Shown in pieces: positions 38,153 to 46,745 of a stretch of DNA of 64,000 bases. Numbering within the stretch: position 1 is the stretch's first letter; every line of letters starts with the position of its first letter. A model generated the notes under the pieces. The model was not told the DNA's origin and did no database searches. It worked only from the letters and a program-made list of their open reading frames with translations. The position numbers were made by a program, and so were the translations under genes. Origin of the DNA: CAYZMS01 sp964479625 (GTDB lineage: Bacteria > Bacteroidota > Bacteroidia > Chitinophagales > Saprospiraceae); the NCBI GenBank assembly GCA_964479625.1, contig CAYZMS010000010.1, forward strand, positions 57,155-121,154. The letters are read 5' to 3'.

Positions 38153-39424
38153 ATGATCCGATCCTTACGTTTTACGATCCTTACTATCCTCCCCTTTTTG
38201 GCCTGGGGCTGCCTGGAGGATAGCTGTACAGAAGAAATCATTTATGTACGCTTTGATCCGGAGTTCCTTCCCCTTACAAAATTTCGGGCAGAGCCACAAA
38301 TGGAAGGCACCCGCGCCCTGGAAAATCCCGGGAAGTTGTACATCTACGGAGATTATATCTTTGTTAATGAACAAAAAAAGGGAGTTCATATAATCGATAA
38401 CCGGGATGCTGAAAACCCACAAAATATTGCCTTTATTCCGATCCCCGGAAATGTAGACGTAGCTGTACGAAACAATATCCTCTATGCTGATAGCTATAGC
38501 GACTTGTTGAGCTTTGACATCAGTCAGCCCGATCAACCAAAATTTCTAAGCCGGGCTGAAGACGTTTTCCCAAATTATGGATTCGATCCCGAACGCGGCC
38601 TGATCACCGGTTATGTGGCATCAAATGTCAGCGAGACCTACGATTGTGACCAGGCTCCCGATCAATGGTGGTGGGACGATCTGATATTATGGGCTGAAGA
38701 TAGTTTTGATGGTGCCATACCCACCCGTGGGGGAGCCAATGTCCCCATCGGTGGCTCTGGTCAGGGTGGGTCGCTGGCCCGCTTCACCATAATTGATCAA
38801 TGGTTATACAGTGTGGATGAATATACCCTGCATATTTTTGATATCAGCATCGACGGGAAGCCAGATAAGGTGAACCAAATGGGTATCGGTTGGCAGATAG
38901 AAACCATTTTCCCTTTTCGGGATTACCTCTTCTTTGGCGGCCGACAAGGAATGTATATTTACGACCAGACCAACCAGCCAGAGCACCCTACTTTCCTTGC
39001 TGAGTGGTCGCATGCCAATGCCTGTGACCCAGTTTTCGTGGAAGGGAATACCGCTTATATTACCCTACGCGATGGCACCGAATGCGAAACCTTTACCAAT
39101 CAATTGGAGGTGGTTGATATCAGCAATATTGAACAACCCGTTCTTCTAGCCACTTATCCCATGCACAACCCGATGGGACTTTCTATTGCTGACGAACTCT
39201 TGTTCATTTGCGAAAATGATCAGGGACTGAAGGTTTTCAAGGCCTCCAACTGGCAAAGCATTGATCAAAACCTACTTACCCACCGAAAAGGCTTCACTGC
39301 CTATGATGTCATTACCTTCGAAAAGGAGAGGCGCGCTTTGGTCATTGGCGGTGATGGTTTATATCAATTTACCTATGCCCTTGATGGTACCTTGAACCTT
39401 CTAAGCGTAGTGCCCGTAGAATAG
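38153..39424 (+). CDS. LVIVD-repeat lipoprotein
   Basis: 423 residues with a lipoprotein signal (ILPFLAWGCLEDS; Cys lipidation likely). The body consists of LVIVD-type propeller repeats: KLYIYGDYIFVNEQKKGVHI followed by IDNRDAENPQNIAFI, LLSFDISQPDQPKF, LHIFDISIDGKPDKV, MYIYDQTNQPEHPTF and LEVVDISNIEQPVLL. Such proteins are found at the surface of Bacteroidota and have no known activity. The 228-base spacer upstream has no recognisable element beyond AT-rich stretches. Directly after its stop a 49-50 bp tandem repeat array begins, and the first degenerate copy starts within about 6 bases. Confidence 0.85.
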   Translation: MIRSLRFTILTILPFLAWGCLEDSCTEEIIYVRFDPEFLPLTKFRAEPQMEGTRALENPGKLYIYGDYIFVNEQKKGVHIIDNRDAENPQNIAFIPIPGNVDVAVRNNILYADSYSDLLSFDISQPDQPKFLSRAEDVFPNYGFDPERGLITGYVASNVSETYDCDQAPDQWWWDDLILWAEDSFDGAIPTRGGANVPIGGSGQGGSLARFTIIDQWLYSVDEYTLHIFDISIDGKPDKVNQMGIGWQIETIFPFRDYLFFGGRQGMYIYDQTNQPEHPTFLAEWSHANACDPVFVEGNTAYITLRDGTECETFTNQLEVVDISNIEQPVLLATYPMHNPMGLSIADELLFICENDQGLKVFKASNWQSIDQNLLTHRKGFTAYDVITFEKERRALVIGGDGLYQFTYALDGTLNLLSVVPVE

Positions 39425-39428
39425 GGGT

Positions 39429-39943
39429 TTACGCGGCGAGAAAGATTGCACGCGGCGTTCGCGGCGATACTCTGCGCCCGTTGCGTGAAAAAAGATTGCA
39501 CGCGGCGTTCGCTGCGATNNNNNNNNNNNNNNNNNNNNNNNNNNNNNNNNNNNNNNNNNNNNNNNNNNNNNNNNNNNNNNNNNNNNNNNNNNNNNNNNNN
39601 NNNNNNNNNNNNNNNNNNAAAAACGCTGCACGCGGCGTTCGCTGCGATACTCTGCGCCCGTTGCGTGAAAAAATCCTCACGCGGCGTTCGCTGCGATACT
39701 CTGCGCCCGTTGCGTGAAAAAAGATTGCACGCGGCGTTCGCTGCGATGCTCTGCGCCCGTTGCGTAAAAAACGCTGCACGCGGCGTTCGCTGCGATGCTC
39801 TGCGCCCGTTGCGTGAAAAACGCTGCACGCGGCGTTCGCTGCGATACTCTGCGCCCGTTGCGTGAAAAAAGATTGCACGCGGCGTTCGCTGCGATGCTCT
39901 GCGCACGTTGCGTGAAAAAAGCTGCACGCGGCGTTCGCTGGGT
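39429..39943. repeat. 49-50 bp GC-rich tandem repeat array with an assembly gap
   Basis: At least nine copies are visible, including a degenerate first copy (39429-39480) and a truncated last one (39908-39943). Intact copies begin at 39481, 39661, 39710, 39760, 39809 and 39858, spaced 49 or 50 bases. Each has TTGCGTG with an A5-A7 run, then a variable 5-6 base segment (GATTGC, CGCTGC, TCCTC or GCTGC), then a nearly invariant core GCGGCGTTCGCTGCGAT, then a G or A polymorphism, then CTCTGCGCCCG. CACGC and GGCG in one unit can pair with CGCC and the GCGTG that starts the next; on the minus strand this hairpin is followed by a T run. Not CRISPR: no unique spacers. The array is intergenic, between two plus-strand genes. 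Confidence 0.9.
39519..39618. other. Assembly gap of 100 N inside the tandem array
   Basis: Exactly 100 N, the conventional length for a gap of unknown size. It falls within a repeat unit, so the true copy number of the array is unknown. Confidence 0.99.
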
Positions 39944-39996
39944 GAAATTCAAGGTGTTTTGCAGGATTTAACCTGGTTTCCAAAAAAAATTTACAT

Positions 39997-40563
39997 ATGC
40001 TACGATTACTATTCCTTCTGATTACTTTTTCCTTTCCTATTGGCCTTGGAGCTCAATCTACTCCCATCTCCGGTAAATTGTGGCATCAAATCTCAGGCAG
40101 CGGACTATTTGGCAGCGACCAGGAAGGCAACCAAATTGGGTTTGCTTTGAATTGGCAAAGTAATTATGTCTTTTCGGACCGTTGGAGTGCCGGATTGGGT
40201 ATCGGGATGCACAGTCTTAGTAATAACGATCTGTATTTTTTGCCCGTGGTACTACAGGCACAGGAGACAAGCTTCATACCTATAGCTGAAAAGTGGGGCT
40301 TTTTGCAACTTCAGGGCGGGGTAAACCTCCCCTTCGAAGCCTCCAAGAATGTGGAGGTCCAGGGAGAACCAGGTTGGTTTTTCCGACCAGAGATCGGACT
40401 GTTACATCCAATGGGAGAACAGGTGCAATTACTGACCAGCCTGGGCTATCTGTATCATTTTCTACCCATTGAAATCGAACCTCTATTCTGGTGGGATGAA
40501 ACCAGCCGCAACAGGGATATCGGTTTTCAACGCTGGAGTGTGACCGTGGGAATACTCTTTTAA
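39997..40563 (+). CDS. Small outer-membrane beta-barrel-like protein, hypothetical
   Basis: 188 residues. A signal peptide (MLRLLFLLITFSFPIGLGAQ) is followed by alternating amphipathic strands with aromatic girdle residues (GFALNWQSNYVFSDRWSAGL, WGFLQLQGGVNLPF, LLTSLGYLYHFLP) and a terminal aromatic (RWSVTVGILF), the form of a small eight-stranded outer-membrane barrel. I do not recognise a specific family. It lies 53 bases after the repeat array and 27 bases before the sigma factor gene, so it may be co-transcribed with the sigma/partner pair. Confidence 0.7.
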   Translation: MLRLLFLLITFSFPIGLGAQSTPISGKLWHQISGSGLFGSDQEGNQIGFALNWQSNYVFSDRWSAGLGIGMHSLSNNDLYFLPVVLQAQETSFIPIAEKWGFLQLQGGVNLPFEASKNVEVQGEPGWFFRPEIGLLHPMGEQVQLLTSLGYLYHFLPIEIEPLFWWDETSRNRDIGFQRWSVTVGILF

Positions 40564-40590
40564 TTTTCAAAAAGCACTTACCCCCTTTGC

Positions 40591-41154
40591 ATGCGCAAAA
40601 GAAAGCCTATAGCCTCCGAAGCAGACCTGGTGGCCGCCTGTTCCCAAAACCAGAGGGCTGCACAGGAGCAGTTATACCGACAATATGCCCCTGCAATGGT
40701 GCGTATGATCAATCGGTATGTGGAAGACGAAGGGACGGTAATGCACATTCTGAATGCTAGTTTTCTGAGGGTTTTTAAAAAGATCGGCACCTTTGAGCAC
40801 AAAGGTAGTCTGGAAGGGTGGATCAGACGGTTGGTTTTCCATGCCCTGTCCGACTATTTTCGAAATCGAAAACCCCAACTCCATTTCCTGGAACTGGAAG
40901 AACGAGACAAGGCGGCCCCTGTCACCGCATTGCCCAACCTATACCTGGATGACCTCCTAGGGCTCATTCGAAAATTGCCTCCAATGGCCCATAAAGTCTT
41001 TCAACTATATGCGATCGAAGGCTTCACCCACAGGGAGATCGCCCAAACCTTAAATATAAGTGAGGGTACCTCAAAATGGCAACTCTCAGCGGCCCGAAAA
41101 CGTCTGCGAGAATTATTGGACGAACAAGACAAACAGGAATACTATGCCGGATAA
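40591..41154 (+). CDS. RNA polymerase ECF-type sigma factor
   Basis: 187 residues, sigma-70 family, ECF size. Region 2 is residues about 15-85 (AAQEQLYRQYAPAMVRMINR, ASFLRVFKKIGTFEHKGSLE with the -10 contacting WIRRLVFHALSDYFR), region 4 is about 125-180 (LIRKLPPMAHKVFQLYAIEG, THREIAQTLNISEGTSKWQL). The region 2.4 and 4.2 helices look intact, so it should be functional. The next gene starts inside its last codons and encodes a membrane protein likely to act as its anti-sigma factor or to be its target. This sigma/membrane-partner layout is common in Bacteroidota. Confidence 0.9.
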   Translation: MRKRKPIASEADLVAACSQNQRAAQEQLYRQYAPAMVRMINRYVEDEGTVMHILNASFLRVFKKIGTFEHKGSLEGWIRRLVFHALSDYFRNRKPQLHFLELEERDKAAPVTALPNLYLDDLLGLIRKLPPMAHKVFQLYAIEGFTHREIAQTLNISEGTSKWQLSAARKRLRELLDEQDKQEYYAG

Positions 41155-42298
41155 AGCGCCCTACAACGAATCTTTTTTTGACCGGGCATGGGAGGATATG
41201 CGCGATCAATTGGAGCAGGAATTGCCCGAAAAGCGGCAGCGCCCTTTCCTTTGGTGGGCCTGGGCTTCAGGAGGACTGGTCTTGCTAATTCTTTTTACCT
41301 GGCTATCCCATGAACACCGGTCGACCCCTGAGATAAGGGCCTTCCCCCTTCCTCAGACTGGTCGGTCGGTATACCAGCATGGTCAAGCCTCCATTGACCT
41401 AAAAGGTAGGCCTGTAGCAGAGATAAAGACCCCCATTTTTTCTTACAAAGAAAAGCAACTCATTGTCCAGTCAAAACCAGTGGAAGAAGGCAATCTGCCG
41501 GCCCCGGAGTCCTTTCTCAAAAAGGACAAATCGGGAATAGACTCCTTCGAAACATCTTCCCATGGCATTTCGCTAAGCCCCATTCCCGGGCGAGTACTGA
41601 TAGTGACCGCTTCAGACGCTACCGTAGACACAGGGTTCGAAACGCTTCTACAATTTTCGGATACCAAAACAAAAGATTCACCATCGAAACACTGGGTGGC
41701 CCTGGCCGGTCTAGGTCACAACCTTCAAGCTAACCGGACCGGGCGAGCCGGTTTTGAGCGTCAATTACCCCTCGGAGATCGCTTTAAGTTCGAAACAGGT
41801 CTGCATTTCCGACTAGCAGCTCCTTACCTGAAGCCAAGCTCAACTTCCTCTCTTCCTCAGGAAACAGAGGACCAACTTGGACCTGATGTTTCTACTCCGA
41901 TCACCCCATCTGCGGACCTTCCAACCCAGGGTAAGCTTAACATACGTACCCACAACCTGGAACTACCTTTGCGGTTCACTTATCTTCTTTCTCCTGCTTT
42001 TGAGGTAGGATTAGGCCTCCAGGTCGATTATCTTCTGCATGCTACCACTAAGGAAAACAGCGTTCCCAACCTATCCGGGAAGAACCAAAATGAATTTGCT
42101 CAGACCACTTATGATTTGCAGGTGGATGACCTGCAACGCTGGGTAGCAGGTGCCCAAATCGGATGGCGTTATCACCTGAATACCCACTGGGACCTGGAGG
42201 CACAATATTTCTGGCAATTACCAATGGAGCTCCCGAACAATGACGCCTATCGCCAGGTGGAACAAGGTCTGGAACTTGTGCTCCGCTTTAATTGGTGA
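41144..42298 (+). CDS. Membrane partner of the ECF sigma factor with a beta-barrel-like C-terminus
   Basis: 384 residues from the ATG at 41144, which overlaps the sigma gene by 11 bases; a longer frame from 41060 runs through the sigma coding region and is not favoured. The N-terminal ~40 residues are cytoplasmic-like (FFDRAWEDMRDQLEQELPEK), followed by one membrane helix (PFLWWAWASGGLVLLILFTW). The long periplasmic part ends with strand-like segments (FKFETGLHFRLAAPYLK, LELPLRFTYLLSPAFEVGLG, WDLEAQYFWQLPM) and an aromatic end (LELVLRFNW). This looks like an anti-sigma head joined to an outer-membrane-barrel-like domain, a form seen in Bacteroidota, but the anti-sigma role is inferred from overlap and topology. 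Confidence 0.75.
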   Translation: MPDKAPYNESFFDRAWEDMRDQLEQELPEKRQRPFLWWAWASGGLVLLILFTWLSHEHRSTPEIRAFPLPQTGRSVYQHGQASIDLKGRPVAEIKTPIFSYKEKQLIVQSKPVEEGNLPAPESFLKKDKSGIDSFETSSHGISLSPIPGRVLIVTASDATVDTGFETLLQFSDTKTKDSPSKHWVALAGLGHNLQANRTGRAGFERQLPLGDRFKFETGLHFRLAAPYLKPSSTSSLPQETEDQLGPDVSTPITPSADLPTQGKLNIRTHNLELPLRFTYLLSPAFEVGLGLQVDYLLHATTKENSVPNLSGKNQNEFAQTTYDLQVDDLQRWVAGAQIGWRYHLNTHWDLEAQYFWQLPMELPNNDAYRQVEQGLELVLRFNW

Positions 42299-42397
42299 CC
42301 CTTAGATTATAGGTTAAACACATCCACCGACCACCTTTTATATACTTTTGCCCGTCAGGTCTGCGTTCCTTACCTTTATCAGAAAAGTAAAGCAGCC

Positions 42398-43675
42398 ATG
42401 CGTTCGCTACTTCTAGTGTTTTTCCTTTTGCTCGGTGCCGAAATACTACCAGCCCAGTTGGGTTATGAGTTAACCAATAATGTTTACCAGGAGCATATAA
42501 AATCGGTTCGTTTTCATGTAAATGGCTTATTGCTAAGCTATCCGATCGTAGATTTAAATTCCAATGTGCAGCTGGCTTTGAGTTTTGATGACCTGGATGC
42601 GGGGAATAAGAATTATTTCTATACTGTTATTCATTGCGATGCCGATTGGACTCCCTCCCAGCTTGCCGATATGGAGTACCTGGATGGCTTTACCGAGGAA
42701 CGCATTGAAGACTTCCAGTTTTCCTTTAAAACCATTCAGCCATATACCCATTACGAGTTGCGTATTCCAAACAACAGCATTCGCTGGACAAAATCCGGCA
42801 ACTATGTGCTGGTCGTTTACGAAGATAATGGCGGCATTATCCCCATACTTTCCCGAAGGTTTTTGGTGGTGGATAAGCAGGTGAAGATCCTTCCAAGGGT
42901 AAGCCGGGCCAATAAAGTCGATCAACTACGTACCCATCAGGAGATCGATTTCAATGTACAGATCGAACAATTTCGTATGCGAAACCCGCGACAGGAGATC
43001 CGGGCAACAGTTTTGCAAAACGGACGCTGGGACAATGCTATTACCAATATCGAACCCCTCTTCATCCGGGGAGATGTTCTTAGTTTTGACTATCAGGGGG
43101 AGATCACCTTCCCTGCCGGCCGGGAATTCCGGTTTCTGGACATACGCTCGCTTCGGTTTCGACCAGAAAACGTTTCCGAAATTGTTGAATACAAGGAGGG
43201 CTTTGAGGTCATCCTTTTTAAGGATCGCCCCAGAGGCTCGGAGACTTACCTCGAATTTAAAGACCTAAACGGGCAATTTATCATTGAGAACCGAGACCAG
43301 AATGGCGACGGCAACCTGACCGCGGATTACGCGGACGTACTCTTCAGTTTATATGCTCCCGAACCCTGGTTTGATGACAATGTTTACCTCGTTGGATGGT
43401 TTTCCGATTGGAAGCAACGGGATGCCTTTCGAATGATCTATAACCAGCGCGTAAACGCTTATGTAACCAAAGTCCGGTTAAAACAGGGATTTTATGATTA
43501 TGCCTTCGCCCGGGTAAATGTAGACAGCAAGGAAGATCCTCCCCCTCTTAGAACAGACCAAACCGAAGGGAATTGGCACGAAACCGAAAACGATTATCTG
43601 GTGCTGATCTATTACCGGCCATTCGGAGGTCGTTATGATCAATTGATCGGTGCTCAGACTATTAATTCCAACTAG
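42398..43675 (+). CDS. Type IX secretion system plug protein (DUF5103)
   Basis: 425 residues. A signal peptide (MRSLLLVFFLLLGAEILPAQ) precedes the DUF5103 family body: the YELTNNVYQEHIKSVRFHVN opening, LSFDDLDAGNKNYFYTVIHC, DWTPSQLADMEYLDGF, the NSIRWTKSGNYVLVVYEDN strand and the C-terminal EPWFDDNVYLVGWFSDW domain with an E-set-like fold. In the Flavobacterium T9SS translocon the Plug protein of this family closes the periplasmic side of the SprA pore. SprA itself is not in this window. The gene ends the plus-strand run beginning at the sigma factor, but the 99-base spacer suggests its own promoter. Confidence 0.88.
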   Translation: MRSLLLVFFLLLGAEILPAQLGYELTNNVYQEHIKSVRFHVNGLLLSYPIVDLNSNVQLALSFDDLDAGNKNYFYTVIHCDADWTPSQLADMEYLDGFTEERIEDFQFSFKTIQPYTHYELRIPNNSIRWTKSGNYVLVVYEDNGGIIPILSRRFLVVDKQVKILPRVSRANKVDQLRTHQEIDFNVQIEQFRMRNPRQEIRATVLQNGRWDNAITNIEPLFIRGDVLSFDYQGEITFPAGREFRFLDIRSLRFRPENVSEIVEYKEGFEVILFKDRPRGSETYLEFKDLNGQFIIENRDQNGDGNLTADYADVLFSLYAPEPWFDDNVYLVGWFSDWKQRDAFRMIYNQRVNAYVTKVRLKQGFYDYAFARVNVDSKEDPPPLRTDQTEGNWHETENDYLVLIYYRPFGGRYDQLIGAQTINSN

Positions 43676-43849
43676 GCAGTTGATGGCCGCGGTATTTCGT
43701 GGAGGATTTGAAGCACCCCTTCTAATCCACTTCTTCCATTTCATTCATCCATGATTCGAGCTTATTGATATAAAAAAATCGACCATCCGGGGGGGCTTTA
43801 TTAGTATTGCCGGCAGAAGGGGATATTCTCCAACGTAAAAAAGACCGGT

Positions 43850-45295
43850 ATGAATAAAATCCTATTAAACTCTACACTCCTCCTAAGTCTAATTTTGTTT
43901 TTGAACCCTGCTTTCACTCAAACCAACAACAGGGTTTGGGGATTGGAAGAATGCATTCAATACGGTATTGAGAACAGCCTTAGTATTCGCCAAGCGCAAA
44001 CCGGTATCACCAGCGCAGAGTGGAACCTGAAGCAGGTCCGTTCTTCCAAACTTCCCACAATCAATGGTAATATCAGCGGGGGTTATCAGTTTGGTAGAAC
44101 CATTGACCCCACTACGAACAACTTCCGGAATCAACAGATCGGGTTCAACAGTTATTCACTGAATGCCAATTGGGTATTGTTCAATGGCAACCGGATCAAC
44201 AATAGCGTCAAGCAGGGATACACTGACCTAGAGGCTGCCCAACTCGACCTTCAGGCCTCGGCGGATGATATAGCTCTAAATATTACAACTTCCTTTTTAA
44301 ATATTCTTCTGGCGGAAGAGCAATTATCCCTGGCCCAGGCCCAATACGAGCAATCCAGAGTTCAACTGGAGCAGACGGATAAACTGATCGAAGCCGGCTC
44401 TCGACCCCGGGTGGAACGCCTTGATTTTGTGGCCCAGTTGGCCCGAAATGAACAGTCCATCATTGAAGCGGAAAACGCTGTCGATAACGGATACCTCACG
44501 CTCAAGCAACAAATGAACCTGGCCCCTACCACCGAAATGGAATTAGAAAAACCCCCTGTTCTCCTACCCGAAGATGCCAATCCGGATGAATTTCGTTTAA
44601 ATGAGATCTATACTGGCGCTCTAGATCGTCTGGCTGCCCTGCTCGCCCAGGAGGCCCGTTTGGAAAGTGCCAGCTATGATGTTGAAATGGCCAGGTCAAG
44701 GTTATTACCTCTACTTTCGATCAGTGCTGGCTTGAATACCAACTATTCTACTGCCGGTCAGGATGTCATCGGGTTCAATGAAATCGTACTCGATCAAGAA
44801 TTTATTTTTGATGGTATGCCCGTAACAGTGGGCGTTCCAACGAATGTTCCCGAACTAGATGATACCCCTTACTTTGAGCAATTGGATCAAAACTTTGGAC
44901 AAAGTGTAGGAGCCAACCTTTCGATCCCTATCTTTACTGGTAAGCAAAACCGGGTTGCTGTTGAACAAGCCCGTTTAGGGGTTATTCAGGCAGAAGTAGC
45001 ACGTGAGCAGGCCAGGCAAGAGGTAAAAACAAATATTCAACAAGCCATCGCCAACGCCAGAGCTTCTCAGCGGTCTCTGCAGGCCGCATTGAGAGCTGTC
45101 GAATCTTCCCAGGCAGCCTTTGACAATGCCCAGCGGCAATACGACCTTGGGGCGATCAACTCTTTGGAGTTTAATACAGCCCGAAATAACCTGGATCAAG
45201 CGAAGATCGATCTGGTTCGGGCACGCTATCAATATTTATTTAACCTTAAAGTCATCGACTTTTACCAGGGTAAACCACTAACTCTGGATAACTAA
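43850..45295 (+). CDS. TolC family outer-membrane efflux protein
   Basis: 481 residues. A signal peptide (LLSLILFLNPAFTQ) is followed by the TolC double repeat of long coiled-coil helices, with the typical WGLEECIQYGIENSLSIRQA opening, the NANWVLFNGNRINN strand, and in the second half GANLSIPIFTGKQNRVAVEQ and NARASQRSLQAALRAVESSQ. TolC forms the outer-membrane exit duct of tripartite efflux or secretion systems. The adaptor gene follows after 23 bases, so both are in one operon. No inner-membrane pump gene is present in the window. Confidence 0.94.
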   Translation: MNKILLNSTLLLSLILFLNPAFTQTNNRVWGLEECIQYGIENSLSIRQAQTGITSAEWNLKQVRSSKLPTINGNISGGYQFGRTIDPTTNNFRNQQIGFNSYSLNANWVLFNGNRINNSVKQGYTDLEAAQLDLQASADDIALNITTSFLNILLAEEQLSLAQAQYEQSRVQLEQTDKLIEAGSRPRVERLDFVAQLARNEQSIIEAENAVDNGYLTLKQQMNLAPTTEMELEKPPVLLPEDANPDEFRLNEIYTGALDRLAALLAQEARLESASYDVEMARSRLLPLLSISAGLNTNYSTAGQDVIGFNEIVLDQEFIFDGMPVTVGVPTNVPELDDTPYFEQLDQNFGQSVGANLSIPIFTGKQNRVAVEQARLGVIQAEVAREQARQEVKTNIQQAIANARASQRSLQAALRAVESSQAAFDNAQRQYDLGAINSLEFNTARNNLDQAKIDLVRARYQYLFNLKVIDFYQGKPLTLDN

Positions 45296-45318
45296 GCTGA
45301 ATCGTAAATAACCGCATC

Positions 45319-46674
45319 ATGGCAAAAAAGAAAAATAATAATTTACTGATCATCATCCTGGTCGTTGCTGTACTTGGCCTAATCGGTTTTGCAGCCTGGC
45401 GCGCCAGAATGAAACCCAAAGGCGAAAAAGTTACGGTAGAAGAAGTTGCCGCTCGTACGATAAAAGAAGAGGTCGCCGCAAGTGGCAAGATCTTCCCCCA
45501 AACAGAAGTGGCAATCAGCTCAGATGTTTCCGGGGAGATTGTAGAATTACTGGTAGAAGAGGGTGACTCCGTCATTTCCGGACAACTCCTGGCCAAGATC
45601 GACCCGGATGCTTTTCAATCGCAGGTAGAACGTGGAGAGGCCAGTGTAAATAGCTCTAAAGCTCAATTGGCGAATTCCCGCTCCCAGGTTGAAAATGCTA
45701 TAGCCCAAAAGGAACAGATACTCGCCCAGCTTGAAAACGCCCGGGAAATACACGAGCGGAATGAAGAATTATACAAGGATGGGGTTATTTCGGAAGCGGA
45801 TTATGAAACCACCCTTTCGAACTTAAGGGGCCTGGAAGCCAATCTCAGGGCCTCAGAAGCGAGTATCAAGGCTGCTCAGCAAAGTGTGAAAGCAGCCGAA
45901 TACAACGTAAAAAGTGCGGAGGCCAGCCTTAAAGAATTACGAACCAGCCTAAAGCGTACCAGCATCTATGCCCCTATAAGTGGAATTATCTCCAGTCTGA
46001 GCGTGGAACAGGGAGAGCGCGTAGTGGGTACGATTCAAATGTCCGGCACCGAAATGCTGCGTATTGCAGACCTAAATGCTATGGAGGTCCGTGTAGAGGT
46101 CAGCGAGGCCGATATTCCCCGGGTAAGTGTGGGGGATGTGGTAAATATCGAAGTGGATGCCTATATCGACCGTACCTTCAATGGGAAGGTGACCCAGATC
46201 GCCAATTCTGCCACCAACTCTGCCACCGCCACCAGCCTTACCAGTGATCAGGTAACCAATTTCGAAGTTCGAATAAATATTGACCCTGGTTCTTATACCG
46301 ACCTGATCAGCCCCCAGAATCGTTACCCTTTCCGGCCGGGTATGTCAGCCAGTGTAGATATTAATACCGAAACGCGTTCTGATATTTTGTCTGTACCTAT
46401 ACAGGTCGTTACCACACGCGAACGGGAGGAGGAGGACCTGGATGAGGAGGAAAAGATCATGGAGGTGGTATTTGTGGCTATGGAAGGCGATACCGTGAAT
46501 ATGGTAGAAGTGGTTACCGGGATTCAAAACAATGATTATATCGAGATAAAATCCGGCCTGGAAGCAGGGCAGTCTGTTGTAACAGGGCCTTACACTGTAA
46601 TCGCCCGTGAGCTGGAACAAGGCGATGCCATTCGCACGGTAAAGTCAGATGAACTTTTTGCAGAAAAAGAATAA
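45319..46674 (+). CDS. Periplasmic adaptor (HlyD/MacA-like membrane fusion protein)
   Basis: 451 residues. One N-terminal helix (NLLIIILVVAVLGLIGFAAW) anchors it in the inner membrane. The lipoyl half-motifs (SGKIFPQTEVAISSDVSGEI and APISGIISSLSVEQGERVVG) flank a long hairpin of alpha-helices (about residues 110-215), then beta-barrel and membrane-proximal domains follow. An acidic insertion (EREEEDLDEEEKIMEVV) is in the last domain. The overall form is that of MacA-type adaptors which work with MacB ABC permeases, but no permease follows; the strong terminator just after it shows the operon ends here. Confidence 0.93.
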   Translation: MAKKKNNNLLIIILVVAVLGLIGFAAWRARMKPKGEKVTVEEVAARTIKEEVAASGKIFPQTEVAISSDVSGEIVELLVEEGDSVISGQLLAKIDPDAFQSQVERGEASVNSSKAQLANSRSQVENAIAQKEQILAQLENAREIHERNEELYKDGVISEADYETTLSNLRGLEANLRASEASIKAAQQSVKAAEYNVKSAEASLKELRTSLKRTSIYAPISGIISSLSVEQGERVVGTIQMSGTEMLRIADLNAMEVRVEVSEADIPRVSVGDVVNIEVDAYIDRTFNGKVTQIANSATNSATATSLTSDQVTNFEVRINIDPGSYTDLISPQNRYPFRPGMSASVDINTETRSDILSVPIQVVTTREREEEDLDEEEKIMEVVFVAMEGDTVNMVEVVTGIQNNDYIEIKSGLEAGQSVVTGPYTVIARELEQGDAIRTVKSDELFAEKE

Positions 46675-46680
46675 AAAGCT

Positions 46681-46718
46681 GGAAGGCTCAGCAATAGATC
46701 AAGTATGCTGAGCCTTCC
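46681..46718. terminator. Strong bidirectional terminator after the efflux operon
   Basis: A perfect 13-bp stem, GGAAGGCTCAGCA (46681-46693) with TGCTGAGCCTTCC (46706-46718), has a 12-base loop. It is followed by TATATTTTTG on the plus strand and preceded by AAAAAGAATAAAAAGCT, which gives a T-rich tail on the minus strand. It lies between the adaptor gene and the convergent peptidase gene. Confidence 0.85.
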
Positions 46719-46745
46719 GTTATATTTTTGTTCTTCAGGTTGATC

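Noticed and set aside
39429..39943. CRISPR array
   Set aside because: Units are nearly identical over their whole 49-50 bases, with no unique spacers and no cas genes nearby; it is a plain tandem repeat.
39373..39983. Long minus- and plus-strand reading frames through the repeat and gap as genes
   Set aside because: They arise from a repeat without stop codons, run across 100 N, change peptide period with each 49/50 shift and overlap the end of the LVIVD gene.
41060..41143. Longer start for the sigma partner protein
   Set aside because: The extra segment is the sigma factor coding region in another frame; ATG 41144 gives the usual short overlap.
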